From NCBI GenBank assembly GCA_000739535.1, contig DF820478.1, positions 1 to 64,000 of the forward strand: a DNA stretch of 64,000 bases, read 5' to 3'. Position numbers and translations under genes: made by a program. The stretch's first letter is position 1. Each line of letters opens with the position of its first letter. The notes beneath the pieces are model-generated. The model was not told the origin of the DNA, did not search any database, and worked only from the letters and a program-made list of their open reading frames with translations. This DNA is from Candidatus Vecturithrix granuli (GTDB lineage: Bacteria; Moduliflexota; Moduliflexia; Moduliflexales; Moduliflexaceae). Shown piece by piece: positions 35,885-44,420 of the stretch.

Positions 35885-36946
35885 TCAAGAATCTGTTTGA
35901 GTAAGCGTTGAATGTATGTGATGTTCTTCTTTGAGGCGGATAAATTCTTGCTTCACAGTGCACTCCAGCGAGATTCGCTGGTCTTCTGGTAGAAAAGATA
36001 CGTTCACCGCGTTCAGGACAAATTGTTGGAGGTGTTCGATATCAAAGGAAAATGTTTCGGCAATGGTGCAATATTCTTCTGTTAACGTCGTATTGAACAT
36101 TGGAGGATCGTCAGAATTGATCGTGACATACAGTCCTTCGTCTAATAAGTGGGGTAAAGGATGGCTGGCAATGTCTGGCGCGACCTTTAAACAGACATTG
36201 CTTGTCGGGCAGACTTCCAGAGGAATTTGGCGCGCGCGTAATTCGGCGACTAACTCCGGGTCTTCCAGACAACGAACGCCATGCCCGATTCGGTCGGCGT
36301 GTAAGGCTCGCAACGCGCCCCACATACTTTCCGGGCCTGCGATTTCACCGGCATGGGGGACGCTGGGAAGTCCGGCGGCGCGGACACGATCAAAAGCCGC
36401 TTGGAATTTTTCCGGAGGATGACCGATTTCAGGTCCGCCTAATCCAAACGCCACGATCCCGTTGCCCATTCCGCGAATAGCCCAATCTGCGATGATCATG
36501 CCTTCGTCAGGGCTAACATCCCGAGAAATATCAAGGACGATGCCCATCGAAACCCCAAGTTCTTGCTCTGCCCAATGTCGGGCGCGATTGATCGCCTGCA
36601 ATTGTTCTTCAAACGGAAGCTGATGTTGTCGAAAGTGCGTAAATGCCGTATAGGTCACTTCAGAATAGAGGATATGCTGGGCTGCCTGGCCCTGTAAAAA
36701 TTCACGGGTGAGTACTTCAATATCCTCCGGAGTACAGATACACTGGCATAAGGCGAGATAGACCTCGATAAAATGGGAAAAATCTGTAAACGCATACCAT
36801 TGACGAATGCCTTCAACTGTGTCAGATGGAAGCTTCACGTGATTTCTCCTGGCCAAGGTCAACAAGGTTTCCGGTCGCGTTGCTCCTTCTAAGTGCACGT
36901 GCAATTCCACTTTGGGCATAGCCTGAATAAATGATGTCAATGACAT
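35885..36946 (-). CDS. add: Adenosine deaminase
   Basis: 353 residues. Converts adenosine to inosine in the cytoplasm with a zinc ion. Visible residues are metal-binding HVHLEG (about 16-21), the HAGE motif in VPHAGEIAGP, IGHGVRC and the second zinc ligand SDDPPMF. Length is the family norm. GGAGAAG lies before the ATG. It stands alone. Family members can also act on adenine, so adenine deaminase is the main alternative. Confidence 0.85.
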   Translation of the reverse strand: MSLTSFIQAMPKVELHVHLEGATRPETLLTLARRNHVKLPSDTVEGIRQWYAFTDFSHFIEVYLALCQCICTPEDIEVLTREFLQGQAAQHILYSEVTYTAFTHFRQHQLPFEEQLQAINRARHWAEQELGVSMGIVLDISRDVSPDEGMIIADWAIRGMGNGIVAFGLGGPEIGHPPEKFQAAFDRVRAAGLPSVPHAGEIAGPESMWGALRALHADRIGHGVRCLEDPELVAELRARQIPLEVCPTSNVCLKVAPDIASHPLPHLLDEGLYVTINSDDPPMFNTTLTEEYCTIAETFSFDIEHLQQFVLNAVNVSFLPEDQRISLECTVKQEFIRLKEEHHIHSTLTQTDS

Positions 36947-37130
36947 AACTTCTCCGATGTCAATCAGGAGTGCAAACTTCAGGTTGCCTGATTGATGGGC
37001 TTTTTATAAACTGAGGTTGACACTCCAACGATTTTTAGCTCGCGTGAGGGAATTCGATGTCTCGTGTCGTGTAGTTGAAACAGAAAGGAAGGAATTTGTC
37101 AATAGGAAATCACAGTGTTTTCTCTGTTCT
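36947..37130. other. Intergenic segment between add and a GNAT gene
   Basis: A small inverted repeat CAATCAGG/CCTGATTG is at about 36961-36994; nothing else is recognised. Confidence 0.4.
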
Positions 37131-37670
37131 TTACGTCGTCATTGAACGGAGAATTTCCTGATTTGCTTGCTGAAGCCCATGGGTATCTATCATGATATAG
37201 TACATTCCAGATTCGGAACGCGGCCAGTGATGATAAAATGCCCTGGCATGTTTTGTATATTTCCAATCGGCAACACACATTGTTTTAAATCCATAGTCTC
37301 GCGCATAGGTTAAACAGGCGAGCATGAGATGCAATGCCACGCCTTTGCCAAGCCATTCATCCTGGATATAGAATCGTTCCAGTTCGATAGGTGCTGGCCC
37401 GGAAATACGCTTTAGCATGGAGGCATCGTGCATCTGGGCAAATCCAACCGCAATCTGGTTCATTTCCGCTATCAGAAAAAACGATCTGGCAGATTCCGCA
37501 ATCTGCTTTTTCAAAAGTTGGGTATGAAAAATGTTGTTGACATAGGAATGCATACCCGGAGTATAGCGATCGGCAATATAGGTATTAATCCAGGTTTCAC
37601 CTCCTAATTTGGCAAGCGTTTCAGCATCTTCAACGATCGCACGGCGAATGTGAATTGAATTGGTGTTCAT
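37131..37670 (-). CDS. GNAT-family N-acetyltransferase
   Basis: 179 residues from MNTNSIHIRRAIVEDAE, a typical GNAT opening. Acetyl-CoA site lies in DEWLGKGVALHLMLACL. The last part (WKYTKHARAFYHHW) corresponds to the usual beta6-beta7 region. AGAGAGA precedes the chosen ATG. The open frame reaches 37862, but the extra 64 residues have no GNAT homology. Substrate unknown. Confidence 0.8.
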   Translation of the reverse strand: MNTNSIHIRRAIVEDAETLAKLGGETWINTYIADRYTPGMHSYVNNIFHTQLLKKQIAESARSFFLIAEMNQIAVGFAQMHDASMLKRISGPAPIELERFYIQDEWLGKGVALHLMLACLTYARDYGFKTMCVADWKYTKHARAFYHHWPRSESGMYYIMIDTHGLQQANQEILRSMTT

Positions 37671-38017
37671 ACGATTCTCTCTTTTCCCCCCTTGTTTGGC
37701 TGTATGCTCTAACCGTGTCACGACATTAAATTTTTCAGGATTACAACGTCTATTTTGCAGAATTTTGCACAGATCAAATTCTGTAATGAAAAGACACGCT
37801 TCACCCGGAAAATGGTATAAACTTTTTAAAGAAAAATATAGCGATGTGGTTGTATCAAACAAAGAGAGAGGGAATTGTAAGGCAAAAAGACTGCATGATT
37901 CAGAAGCACCGCGATTACTCTGGCAAGATTATTGACTTTAGCCCAGACATCAATGTCCGGGCTGAAAGTCTCATACGCTCAATCATCTCGACCTGGTTTG
38001 AGTCTGCTTCTTAGGGA
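37671..38017. other. Intergenic region between iolC and the GNAT gene
   Basis: No gene is supported. A hairpin, GACTTTAGCCCAGACAT with its near complement ATGTCCGGGCTGAAAGTC, is at 37934-37970, about 50 bases after the iolC stop, and probably terminates the iolC transcript. Confidence 0.55.
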
Positions 38018-39052
38018 TTATAACCCGCCGCGCGCCTCCACAAAGTCCATAGCTTCCTGATAAGTAGGCATAGAAGCAGAACAGGCGTGCCTGGTGACCA
38101 CGATAGCTCCGCATGCATTCCCAAGCCGGGCGGCTTTATAGAGATCCCAGCCTTTGACAAAGCCATATAAAAATCCGCCGCCAAAGGCATCGCCAGCTCC
38201 CAAAATATTCTTGATTTCCACCGGAAATCCCGGAACCTCTGTAATAGATCTATCGTTCTGATGTACGCGGCAACCTTTGCTCCCACATTTTTCAATAATC
38301 ACACTCGGCCCCATGGTTAACAGTGTGGCAATGTGTGCTTCCGTATCACCTGACACTCTGGCATCCGACACCTGAGAGTGCGTCAGGTTCACTTGATCAG
38401 GATTGGTCAGCATGGCGGCATTGATTTCATCCTGGGTGCCGATGACAATATCAACGGCATGTAAGACAGAACGAATGGCAACGCCGAAATAGCGAGCGTC
38501 TTTCCACTGATCGGGCCGGAAATCTATATCCAGTACCACCTTCAGATCGTTTTGTTTGGCAAGTTCAGCAGCAAAAATCGTCGCGCTGCGGCTGGGTTCC
38601 CGGCTCAGGTTATTTCCGGCAAATTCGAATACTTTACACTCTTTTACCGGTGTAGCCAGGACATCATCAATCGTCAGTTCATTATCCGCACAATTATCGC
38701 GATAATAGACCAGCGGAAATTTATCAGGCGGTTGAATGCCCAAAATGACGCAACTGGTGCGATGCCCTGGTTTACGTGGGGTATAACGCACATCCACCCC
38801 TTCTTGTTTAAGAAAGTGCAGCACAAAATCCCCAACAGGGTCTGCACCTACAGCCGTTAATAACAGATTTTTTAAGCCTAACCGCGCTCCTCCGACGCTC
38901 ATATTGGTCGGAGATCCTCCGACATAGGCCGCAAAACTGGTGATTTTCTCAAAGGGCGCTCCAATATCGTTACTATACAAATCAATACATGAGCGTCCCA
39001 TGTGAAGCACGTCAAATGGACGTTCTCCAAGATGTTCAAAAGGATGGTTCAT
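38018..39052 (-). CDS. iolC: PfkB-family kinase, probable 5-dehydro-2-deoxygluconokinase
   Basis: 344 residues from MNHPFEHLGERPFDVLHMG, with GAGGTG upstream. PfkB marks are YVGGSPTNMSVGGARLG, GHRTSCVI and the catalytic NILGAGDAFGGGFLYG. FDVLHMGRSCIDLYSNDIG matches the IolC opening closely. IolC phosphorylates the product of inosose ring opening in inositol catabolism. iolG in the same region supports this. The upstream 17 codons of the frame are translated palindrome. Confidence 0.85.
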   Translation of the reverse strand: MNHPFEHLGERPFDVLHMGRSCIDLYSNDIGAPFEKITSFAAYVGGSPTNMSVGGARLGLKNLLLTAVGADPVGDFVLHFLKQEGVDVRYTPRKPGHRTSCVILGIQPPDKFPLVYYRDNCADNELTIDDVLATPVKECKVFEFAGNNLSREPSRSATIFAAELAKQNDLKVVLDIDFRPDQWKDARYFGVAIRSVLHAVDIVIGTQDEINAAMLTNPDQVNLTHSQVSDARVSGDTEAHIATLLTMGPSVIIEKCGSKGCRVHQNDRSITEVPGFPVEIKNILGAGDAFGGGFLYGFVKGWDLYKAARLGNACGAIVVTRHACSASMPTYQEAMDFVEARGGL

Positions 39053-39069
39053 ATTCACCTCAGCGTTCG

Positions 39070-39117
39070 GGAGTGCAAAAGCTCTGCTTTTGCCATGAAG
39101 CATGGCTTTTGCACTCC
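39070..39117. repeat. 48-base family A palindrome, degenerate copy
   Basis: GGAGTGCAAAAGCTCTGCTT at the left and GGCTTTTGCACTCC at the right, with several mismatches near the centre. It lies between the methyltransferase and iolC, just upstream of the iolC ribosome-binding site, as the 10317 copy does for the cyclase gene. Confidence 0.8.
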
Positions 39118-39126
39118 TCTGTTATT

Positions 39127-40428
39127 TTACCTGACATTCACTGCAAGTCGGGTAGAAAAGGAATCATTCAGACTAAACCAGGTCACGCCTTCGCTGACCA
39201 AATCGCACTCGAGCAGGTAACGTCCCGGCGCAGGCGCAGGAATCCGAAGCTCAAGCCGAAGGGTTTCGCCTGGCTGCACAGGGTGATCATCGGCGGTTAA
39301 TCTGGCTTTATAATAGCTGAATTCTCGCATTGTTCCATCAGCATTGAGTAAGTGGCATCCCAGATAGACAGCCCCGATTCTTGCGGTTGCCGGCAGCCAA
39401 AGCTTGTCTGACGTATTGGCGACAACCGCTTCAAGTTCAATGGGTTCGTGCGCATGATACTCAGTTTTCTTGATAACCGCGTGCAAATCTGCCGTCAATC
39501 CTTCACGTTTCCGGCTGTCACGCAAGGTTGCTGCATTTTTACAGAGCACGAAGGTTCGCCGGTTACACATATAGGCGACCGTATGTTTCAGATATTCAAG
39601 CGAGGGATCGCTAGCGCTGATAAAACCTCGATTGTGAAGAAAACTCGTGAATTCTGGCAAAGAGACCAGCAGGGGAAACGGATGATAGATTGCCGCCTGA
39701 CATTGCGCAAATCCAACCTGACGGGCCAGGGCGAAAATGTCTTCGAGCACAATATCATTCTCAATCACATGATGGTGCTTCATCTCATATTGCGCCTGGG
39801 CAGACCGGGAGTGCGTGGGGCCCGGTTCGCTGAATCCGGCAATGCCATCCTCTTTGAGCACGCGATACATTTCCGTCAATACCTCCTGTTGGTTAGGAAT
39901 ATGATGAAACGCATCCATGCAAATAATCCGATCCACTCGCTTATCTGGCAAATCAATCGTCCGACCGTGAAAGGTTAAAAATGAGTGCGACGGTTGAGCA
40001 CCAAACACCGGATGCTGGCGCGTGAGTTCCTGCCCAATTTTCAGCGCAGTTGGGGCGGCATCCAAAGAAATAACCTCACATCCCATCTGATTCAGCCAAT
40101 GCGAAGCCCAGCAGGAGCCTGCGGCAAAATCGAGCACGGTCATATCTGGCGCAATCTCCAGTGCTGTGAGCAGATGCACGAAGGCGTTCAAGGTTTCGGC
40201 GACCGTATCGGACGAGGAAAATGGGATCGCCAGATGATAGTTCCAATGTTCAAGGCTTTGGTAATAGGCTTCTGCGCGCTCACAAAGTTCTTCTACCGAA
40301 TATTGCTGGAATAACTGTTTCACATCAACAGGCTCAGTCTGATGGGAACTCAGATTCGAATGAAGCGTTTTCTTGGGGAAAAATACAGCTTTCGCAAGGT
40401 TTTTGAGATATTGTCTCAGTTTCAGCAT
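39127..40428 (-). CDS. SAM-dependent methyltransferase with C-terminal beta-sandwich domain
   Basis: 433 residues from MLKLRQYLKNLAK. Class I methyltransferase at about 100-240: LDFAAGSCWASHWL binds SAM, and IICMDAFHHIPNQ and MYRVLKEDGIAGF follow. Residues about 320-433 form an immunoglobulin-like domain (ELEAVVANTSD, PGRYLLECDLVSEGVTWFS) resembling the Wzt C-terminal polysaccharide-binding domain. It may modify a surface glycan or sugar nucleotide. It starts 7 bases after the mazG stop. Confidence 0.8.
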   Translation of the reverse strand: MLKLRQYLKNLAKAVFFPKKTLHSNLSSHQTEPVDVKQLFQQYSVEELCERAEAYYQSLEHWNYHLAIPFSSSDTVAETLNAFVHLLTALEIAPDMTVLDFAAGSCWASHWLNQMGCEVISLDAAPTALKIGQELTRQHPVFGAQPSHSFLTFHGRTIDLPDKRVDRIICMDAFHHIPNQQEVLTEMYRVLKEDGIAGFSEPGPTHSRSAQAQYEMKHHHVIENDIVLEDIFALARQVGFAQCQAAIYHPFPLLVSLPEFTSFLHNRGFISASDPSLEYLKHTVAYMCNRRTFVLCKNAATLRDSRKREGLTADLHAVIKKTEYHAHEPIELEAVVANTSDKLWLPATARIGAVYLGCHLLNADGTMREFSYYKARLTADDHPVQPGETLRLELRIPAPAPGRYLLECDLVSEGVTWFSLNDSFSTRLAVNVR

Positions 40429-40435
40429 AATAGCC

Positions 40436-41221
40436 CTATTGAATGCCTGGTTCTTTGGCCTGCTGCCATAAAGCATCCATCTCTTCGCCGCTCAAATCTT
40501 TCCAGTCTTTATTCATGGTCTGCATGGCGCGTTCTATCTGCGTAAATCTCTCAATAAATTTTGTAATCGCCTTGCGTAACGCATCATCGGGGTTGACGTG
40601 CAGAAACCGGGCAATACTGACCAGCACAAAGAGCAAATCGCCGAATTCATCTTCGATTTCCTCTAAATTTTCATGTTTATACGCCTGACGCAGTTCAGAG
40701 AATTCTTCATCCAATTTTTCTAACACCTGATGAAAATTCTCCCATTCAAACCCGACATGCGAGGCTTTCGACTGAATCCGGTGGGCGCGTAACAAGGAGG
40801 GCAAATGTTTGGGAACGCCGTCTAACACAGATTTCCGTTCCGCTTTTTTTTCTTCTTTTTTAATCTGTTCCCAGTTGACCAGCACTTCTTCAGCATTGCT
40901 GACTTTGACTTCGCCAAATACGTGCGGATGCCGACGAATCATTTTGGTATGGACGGTTTCGATAATATCATAAATATCAATGCCGTCTTCTTCTTTGAGC
41001 AACTGGGCGTAGAAAACGATTTCAAACAGCAAATCTCCTAATTCCTCACGGATTTTTTCAGGGTTGCGTTCATCAACCGCTTCAACAACCTCATAAGCTT
41101 CTTCAATAATATAGGGTTTAATCGTATCTTTAGTCTGCTTTCGATCCCAGGGGCAGCCCTGTTCGCTGCGTAAGGTTGCCATGAGTTCAATCAGATCTTC
41201 CAAAATCGTTTTTTTCTGCAT
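40436..41221 (-). CDS. mazG: Nucleoside triphosphate pyrophosphohydrolase MazG
   Basis: 261 residues from MQKKTILEDLIELMATLR, the normal size for two-domain MazG. CPWDRKQT then EEAYEVVEAVDERNPEKIREELGDLL carries the EExxE-x12-ExxD metal motif; the second domain repeats it (EEFSELRQAY...EEIEDEFGDLLF). Hydrolyses NTPs, including damaged ones. An alternative ATG is six codons earlier. A family E repeat lies upstream. Confidence 0.95.
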   Translation of the reverse strand: MQKKTILEDLIELMATLRSEQGCPWDRKQTKDTIKPYIIEEAYEVVEAVDERNPEKIREELGDLLFEIVFYAQLLKEEDGIDIYDIIETVHTKMIRRHPHVFGEVKVSNAEEVLVNWEQIKKEEKKAERKSVLDGVPKHLPSLLRAHRIQSKASHVGFEWENFHQVLEKLDEEFSELRQAYKHENLEEIEDEFGDLLFVLVSIARFLHVNPDDALRKAITKFIERFTQIERAMQTMNKDWKDLSGEEMDALWQQAKEPGIQ

Positions 41222-41252
41222 ATTTGCTGTGATGATCAATAGTTTTGCTTGA

Positions 41253-41338
41253 TTTCTCTCGCAAAGCCCTTGAAGATGAATTCTTTGCGAGCTTTGCGGA
41301 CTTTGCGAGAAACTAAAAAAAATTATTGATAATCGCTT
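41253..41338. repeat. CTCGCAAAG hairpin (family E)
   Basis: TCTCTCGCAAAGCCC and GGACTTTGCGAGAAA form a hairpin, followed by AATTATTGATAATCGCTTA, the complement of the AT-rich arm at 26632. Fills the gap between the phosphohexomutase and mazG. Confidence 0.75.
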
Positions 41339-41342
41339 ATGT

Positions 41343-42713
41343 TCATAAAAGGTTGCGGTGGAGGCCGGCTTCTTTCAGAATCATATCGTTCAGTTTCTTC
41401 GCTGCTTCCTGACTCGTCGCTTCACTGACTACCCGCAAAATTGGTTCTGTGTTTGACGGGCGCACGTGAATCCAGGCTTTTTGGTCGTCCAGGAGAATTT
41501 TTAAGCCATCGGTGGTATCTATATGGGCATTCGCATATTTTTGCGTGAGCGTATCCACAATTCCGAAAATGTGATCAGAGGGCAGGGGCACTTTGCGTTT
41601 CACCATGAAATACCGGGGAATCGCTTCGACTAACTCCGAGATGGTTTTCCCGGTTTCCGCCATGCACTGCAAAACAAGTCCCATTCCGATAAAACTGTCA
41701 CGGCAGGGATGGATCGCCGGAATCATGACGCCGCCATTGCCTTCGCCGCCGACAATCGCATGACATTCCAGGATTTTGTCAATTACATTACTTTCCCCAA
41801 TTTTCGTGCGATACACCGGGCAGTGATATTGGGCGGCAATATCTTCAATCACCCTGGATGTTGAGAGGTTGATGACAACCGGCCCCGGAGTTTTGGAGAG
41901 CACAAATTGCACGGCCAGTGCCAAAGTATAATCTTCGCCAATGGCTTCTCCGTGTTCGTTGACGATGGCTAAGCGATCAGCGTCCGCGTCCTGGGCAAAT
42001 CCGACATCGGCTCCGGAAAGCTTTGTGGTGGAGCAGAGTTGGGTTAAATGCTGAGGGGTCGGTTCCGGTTCGCGCGGAAAAAGCCCGTTTGGTTCGGTAT
42101 TAATCGGGATGAGTTGGCAGCCGAGTTCCTGGAGCAAACGCGGCGTCATCAGCGAGCCGGCCCCATTGCAGCAATCGAATGCCACTTTAAAGTGTTTTTG
42201 TCGAATTAGTTCCACATCAAGATACGCTAACACTTTTTTCAGATGCGATTCGATGGCCTGCGGATCAGAACGTACTTTATTGATCTCTTCGTCCGGGCAG
42301 CGTCGAAAGGTCTGGTCATGGTAAATTTCCACGATCGAACGGGATTCATATTCGTCTAAAAAACGGCCATCCTTGCCGACAAATTTGAGCGCGTTCCACT
42401 GCGCCGGGTTATGACTGGCCGTAATAATAATACCTCCGATGGCTTCGGTTTCTTTGGTGCGAATTTGCACCGAGGGGGTTGGACAAATCCCGAGGTCTAT
42501 GGGGATGCAGCCGGTCGAAAGCAAGCCGGAACAGACCGCATGGAACAACATTTCGCCAGAGGTGCGGGTATCACGCCCGACCGTAATCCGGCCTTCGCCT
42601 GTGAACGTGCCAAACGCTTTGGCAAAGCTTTCAATCAATTGCGGCGTCAAAAAATCGCCCACAACGCCGCGAACGCCGCTAATACTAATTTTGAGTGCAT
42701 GTACTCGTGCCAT
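41343..42713 (-). CDS. glmM: Phosphoglucosamine mutase / phosphomannomutase family enzyme
   Basis: 456 residues from MARVHALKISISGVRG. All active-site loops of the alpha-D-phosphohexomutase family are present: phosphoserine loop TASHNPAQWN, metal loop DADADRLAI, sugar loop GGEGNGG and phosphate loop RPSNTEPILR. It is likely to interconvert glucosamine-6- and -1-phosphate, but phosphomannomutase is possible. Immediately downstream of a degenerate paralogue, with a family C repeat between. Confidence 0.88.
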   Translation of the reverse strand: MARVHALKISISGVRGVVGDFLTPQLIESFAKAFGTFTGEGRITVGRDTRTSGEMLFHAVCSGLLSTGCIPIDLGICPTPSVQIRTKETEAIGGIIITASHNPAQWNALKFVGKDGRFLDEYESRSIVEIYHDQTFRRCPDEEINKVRSDPQAIESHLKKVLAYLDVELIRQKHFKVAFDCCNGAGSLMTPRLLQELGCQLIPINTEPNGLFPREPEPTPQHLTQLCSTTKLSGADVGFAQDADADRLAIVNEHGEAIGEDYTLALAVQFVLSKTPGPVVINLSTSRVIEDIAAQYHCPVYRTKIGESNVIDKILECHAIVGGEGNGGVMIPAIHPCRDSFIGMGLVLQCMAETGKTISELVEAIPRYFMVKRKVPLPSDHIFGIVDTLTQKYANAHIDTTDGLKILLDDQKAWIHVRPSNTEPILRVVSEATSQEAAKKLNDMILKEAGLHRNLL

Positions 42714-42716
42714 AAG

Positions 42717-42774
42717 AATGTAGGTCGAAATTGTATTTCGACCAGCACAACGAAATACAATTTCGTTGTACAAT
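42717..42774. repeat. Double hairpin (family C) between the mutase paralogues
   Basis: AATGTA/TACAAT outer ends enclose GGTCGAAATTGTATTTCGACC and CAACGAAATACAATTTCGTTG hairpins. It lies within the ribosome-binding region of glmM. Confidence 0.75.
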
Positions 42775-42779
42775 GAATA

Positions 42780-44072
42780 TTACGCCACAATGGCCTTTCT
42801 GACTTCCGTTTTTCCTAATTGATGCAAACGGTCAGCTTCTTCCGGCTCAGGACTTTCGGCAATCACCCGCATCAAAGGATCATTGCGCGAAGGACGGATA
42901 TGCAGCCAGCCGGTATCAAAAAAGATTTTCACACCGTCCGTGAAATCCAACCGATATCCGGAAAAAATTTCAGAAATTCGACGCAGCACCGTATGAAACA
43001 GAAAGACCGGACACCGCACAACATCTTTATAAATGGTATAACGGGGAAAGGTTTGCACCACTTCGTTTAACGTTGTTTGACGCTGCGCCAGCATTTGCAG
43101 AATCAGGCCCATGGAAACAATGCCGTCAAAACCATACAAAAAATCCGGAAATGCAGCGCTGCCGCTGCCTTCTCCGCCGATAATCGCAGAAATAGAACGC
43201 ATACGCTCAATAATATATTGCTGCCCTATCCGGCAGCGCGAGACCGGCGAACCGTATTTCTGCGCAATCATATCAATTAAACTCGAGGTAGAAACATTAG
43301 TCACAACCGGTTTTCCCGGATGTTGCGAGAGCATGTAGTCCGTGAGCAACGCGAAGGTGTATTCTTCCCCCAGAGATTGTCCTCGATCCGAAACGATCAC
43401 AATACTCGATGCATCCAGATTAAAAAAGAATCCTGCGTCTGCCCCAAGCGGCTGAATCAACTGCCGAATGGCTTGTGTATGTTTTTCGTTTGGAAGAGGG
43501 GTATAGATAGCATCCGGGGAGGGTTGATTATTAATGGCAATGACTTCGCATCCAAAAGCGTTAAATAAGGATTCGACAAATTGAGACGCCGTCCCATTGC
43601 CGCAATCCAGCACAATTTTAAATTGTCGGGCGCGAATCGTATCTACATCTAAAAAGGCGAGAAGATGTTCCGTATATTTCTGAAGTGCCGTCTGACAATA
43701 CGACAATTGTCCAACCTGGTTCCAGGGTGCATAACTGAAAGACCCGTTGTGGAAGATATCTAAAAGCTCTTCACTTTGATACGTATTGAGCGGCGCGCCA
43801 TCGGCGCTAAAAAACCGTAAGGCCTTCCATTCAGAACCGGTACTCGACCCGGAAATACTAATGCCTCCCTTACTGTTGAGTTGAGTGAGCGCGTATTGCA
43901 ACACCGGGGTCGGTGTAATTCCAATATCATACAGGTCCACCCCTGTGGCTAAGATTCCTGCTATCACTGACGATCTCAGGCGTTCCCCGGCCCGCCGCGT
44001 ATCCCGCCCTAAAACCACAGCGCCGGATTCAATATATGTTCCGAAGGCACAGGCAAAATCTGTTGCTAACAT
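42780..44072 (-). CDS. Degenerate, N-terminally truncated phosphohexomutase paralogue
   Basis: 430 residues aligning throughout with the next gene product, but the active site is altered. The phosphoserine loop TASHNPAQW is SGSSTGSEW, the metal loop DADADR is NLDASS (two ligands lost), GGEGNGG is GGEGSGS, and RPSNTEP is RPSRNDP. The N-terminal SGVRG segment is missing; in its place the frame runs into a GACTTCCGAAG-family repeat. No Shine-Dalgarno precedes the ATG. It is probably a pseudoenzyme or a decaying gene; the intact 1.3 kb frame argues that decay is recent or that it is kept for a non-catalytic role. Confidence 0.8.
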   Translation of the reverse strand: MLATDFACAFGTYIESGAVVLGRDTRRAGERLRSSVIAGILATGVDLYDIGITPTPVLQYALTQLNSKGGISISGSSTGSEWKALRFFSADGAPLNTYQSEELLDIFHNGSFSYAPWNQVGQLSYCQTALQKYTEHLLAFLDVDTIRARQFKIVLDCGNGTASQFVESLFNAFGCEVIAINNQPSPDAIYTPLPNEKHTQAIRQLIQPLGADAGFFFNLDASSIVIVSDRGQSLGEEYTFALLTDYMLSQHPGKPVVTNVSTSSLIDMIAQKYGSPVSRCRIGQQYIIERMRSISAIIGGEGSGSAAFPDFLYGFDGIVSMGLILQMLAQRQTTLNEVVQTFPRYTIYKDVVRCPVFLFHTVLRRISEIFSGYRLDFTDGVKIFFDTGWLHIRPSRNDPLMRVIAESPEPEEADRLHQLGKTEVRKAIVA

Positions 44073-44420
44073 AATTTGTATATCTAAAATTTCGGAAGTC
44101 TGGCATTTTCCATGTAAGAGTTCCGACGTCTGCCAAACGTCGGAACTCTGGTTTTCTTCTCCCTTGATTTCCTAATAAGGTTTAAGAAGAAACTCCCTTC
44201 TTGTCAAGAATCTTTTCCATTTTTTAACGTGTTAGCACGTAGTGCTTCAAGTATTGTAGGAAAGATGACCTCACCTGTCCCGTTATCATGCCGCATAGGG
44301 GCTGTGGATTGTCTACGGCGAAGAAGAAAGAGACGTGGGGCATTTTCTGGTGCTACAATACTTTATCGCTTACAGCGAATAAATGTGAATATTTTATTCT
44401 GCCTGGAAATTCTGATTGAG
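44073..44420. other. Repeat-rich gap between the mutase paralogue and namZ
   Basis: Contains the family F palindromes at 44092-44149 and, further on, AAGTATTGTAG (44249-44259) and its exact complement CTACAATACTT (44352-44362) about 100 bases apart. An open plus-strand frame here (44229-44504) overlaps namZ and looks random. Confidence 0.5.
44092..44149. repeat. GACTTCCGAAGTC-family palindromes
   Basis: TTCGGAAGTC plus a perfect 13-base inverted repeat AGAGTTCCGACGT / ACGTCGGAACTCT. It is read in frame immediately before the start of the truncated mutase and takes the place of the missing N-terminus. Confidence 0.65.

Noticed and set aside
39448-39978. Antisense frame of 176 codons opposite the methyltransferase
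   Set aside because: Shadow of a conserved gene; no independent support.
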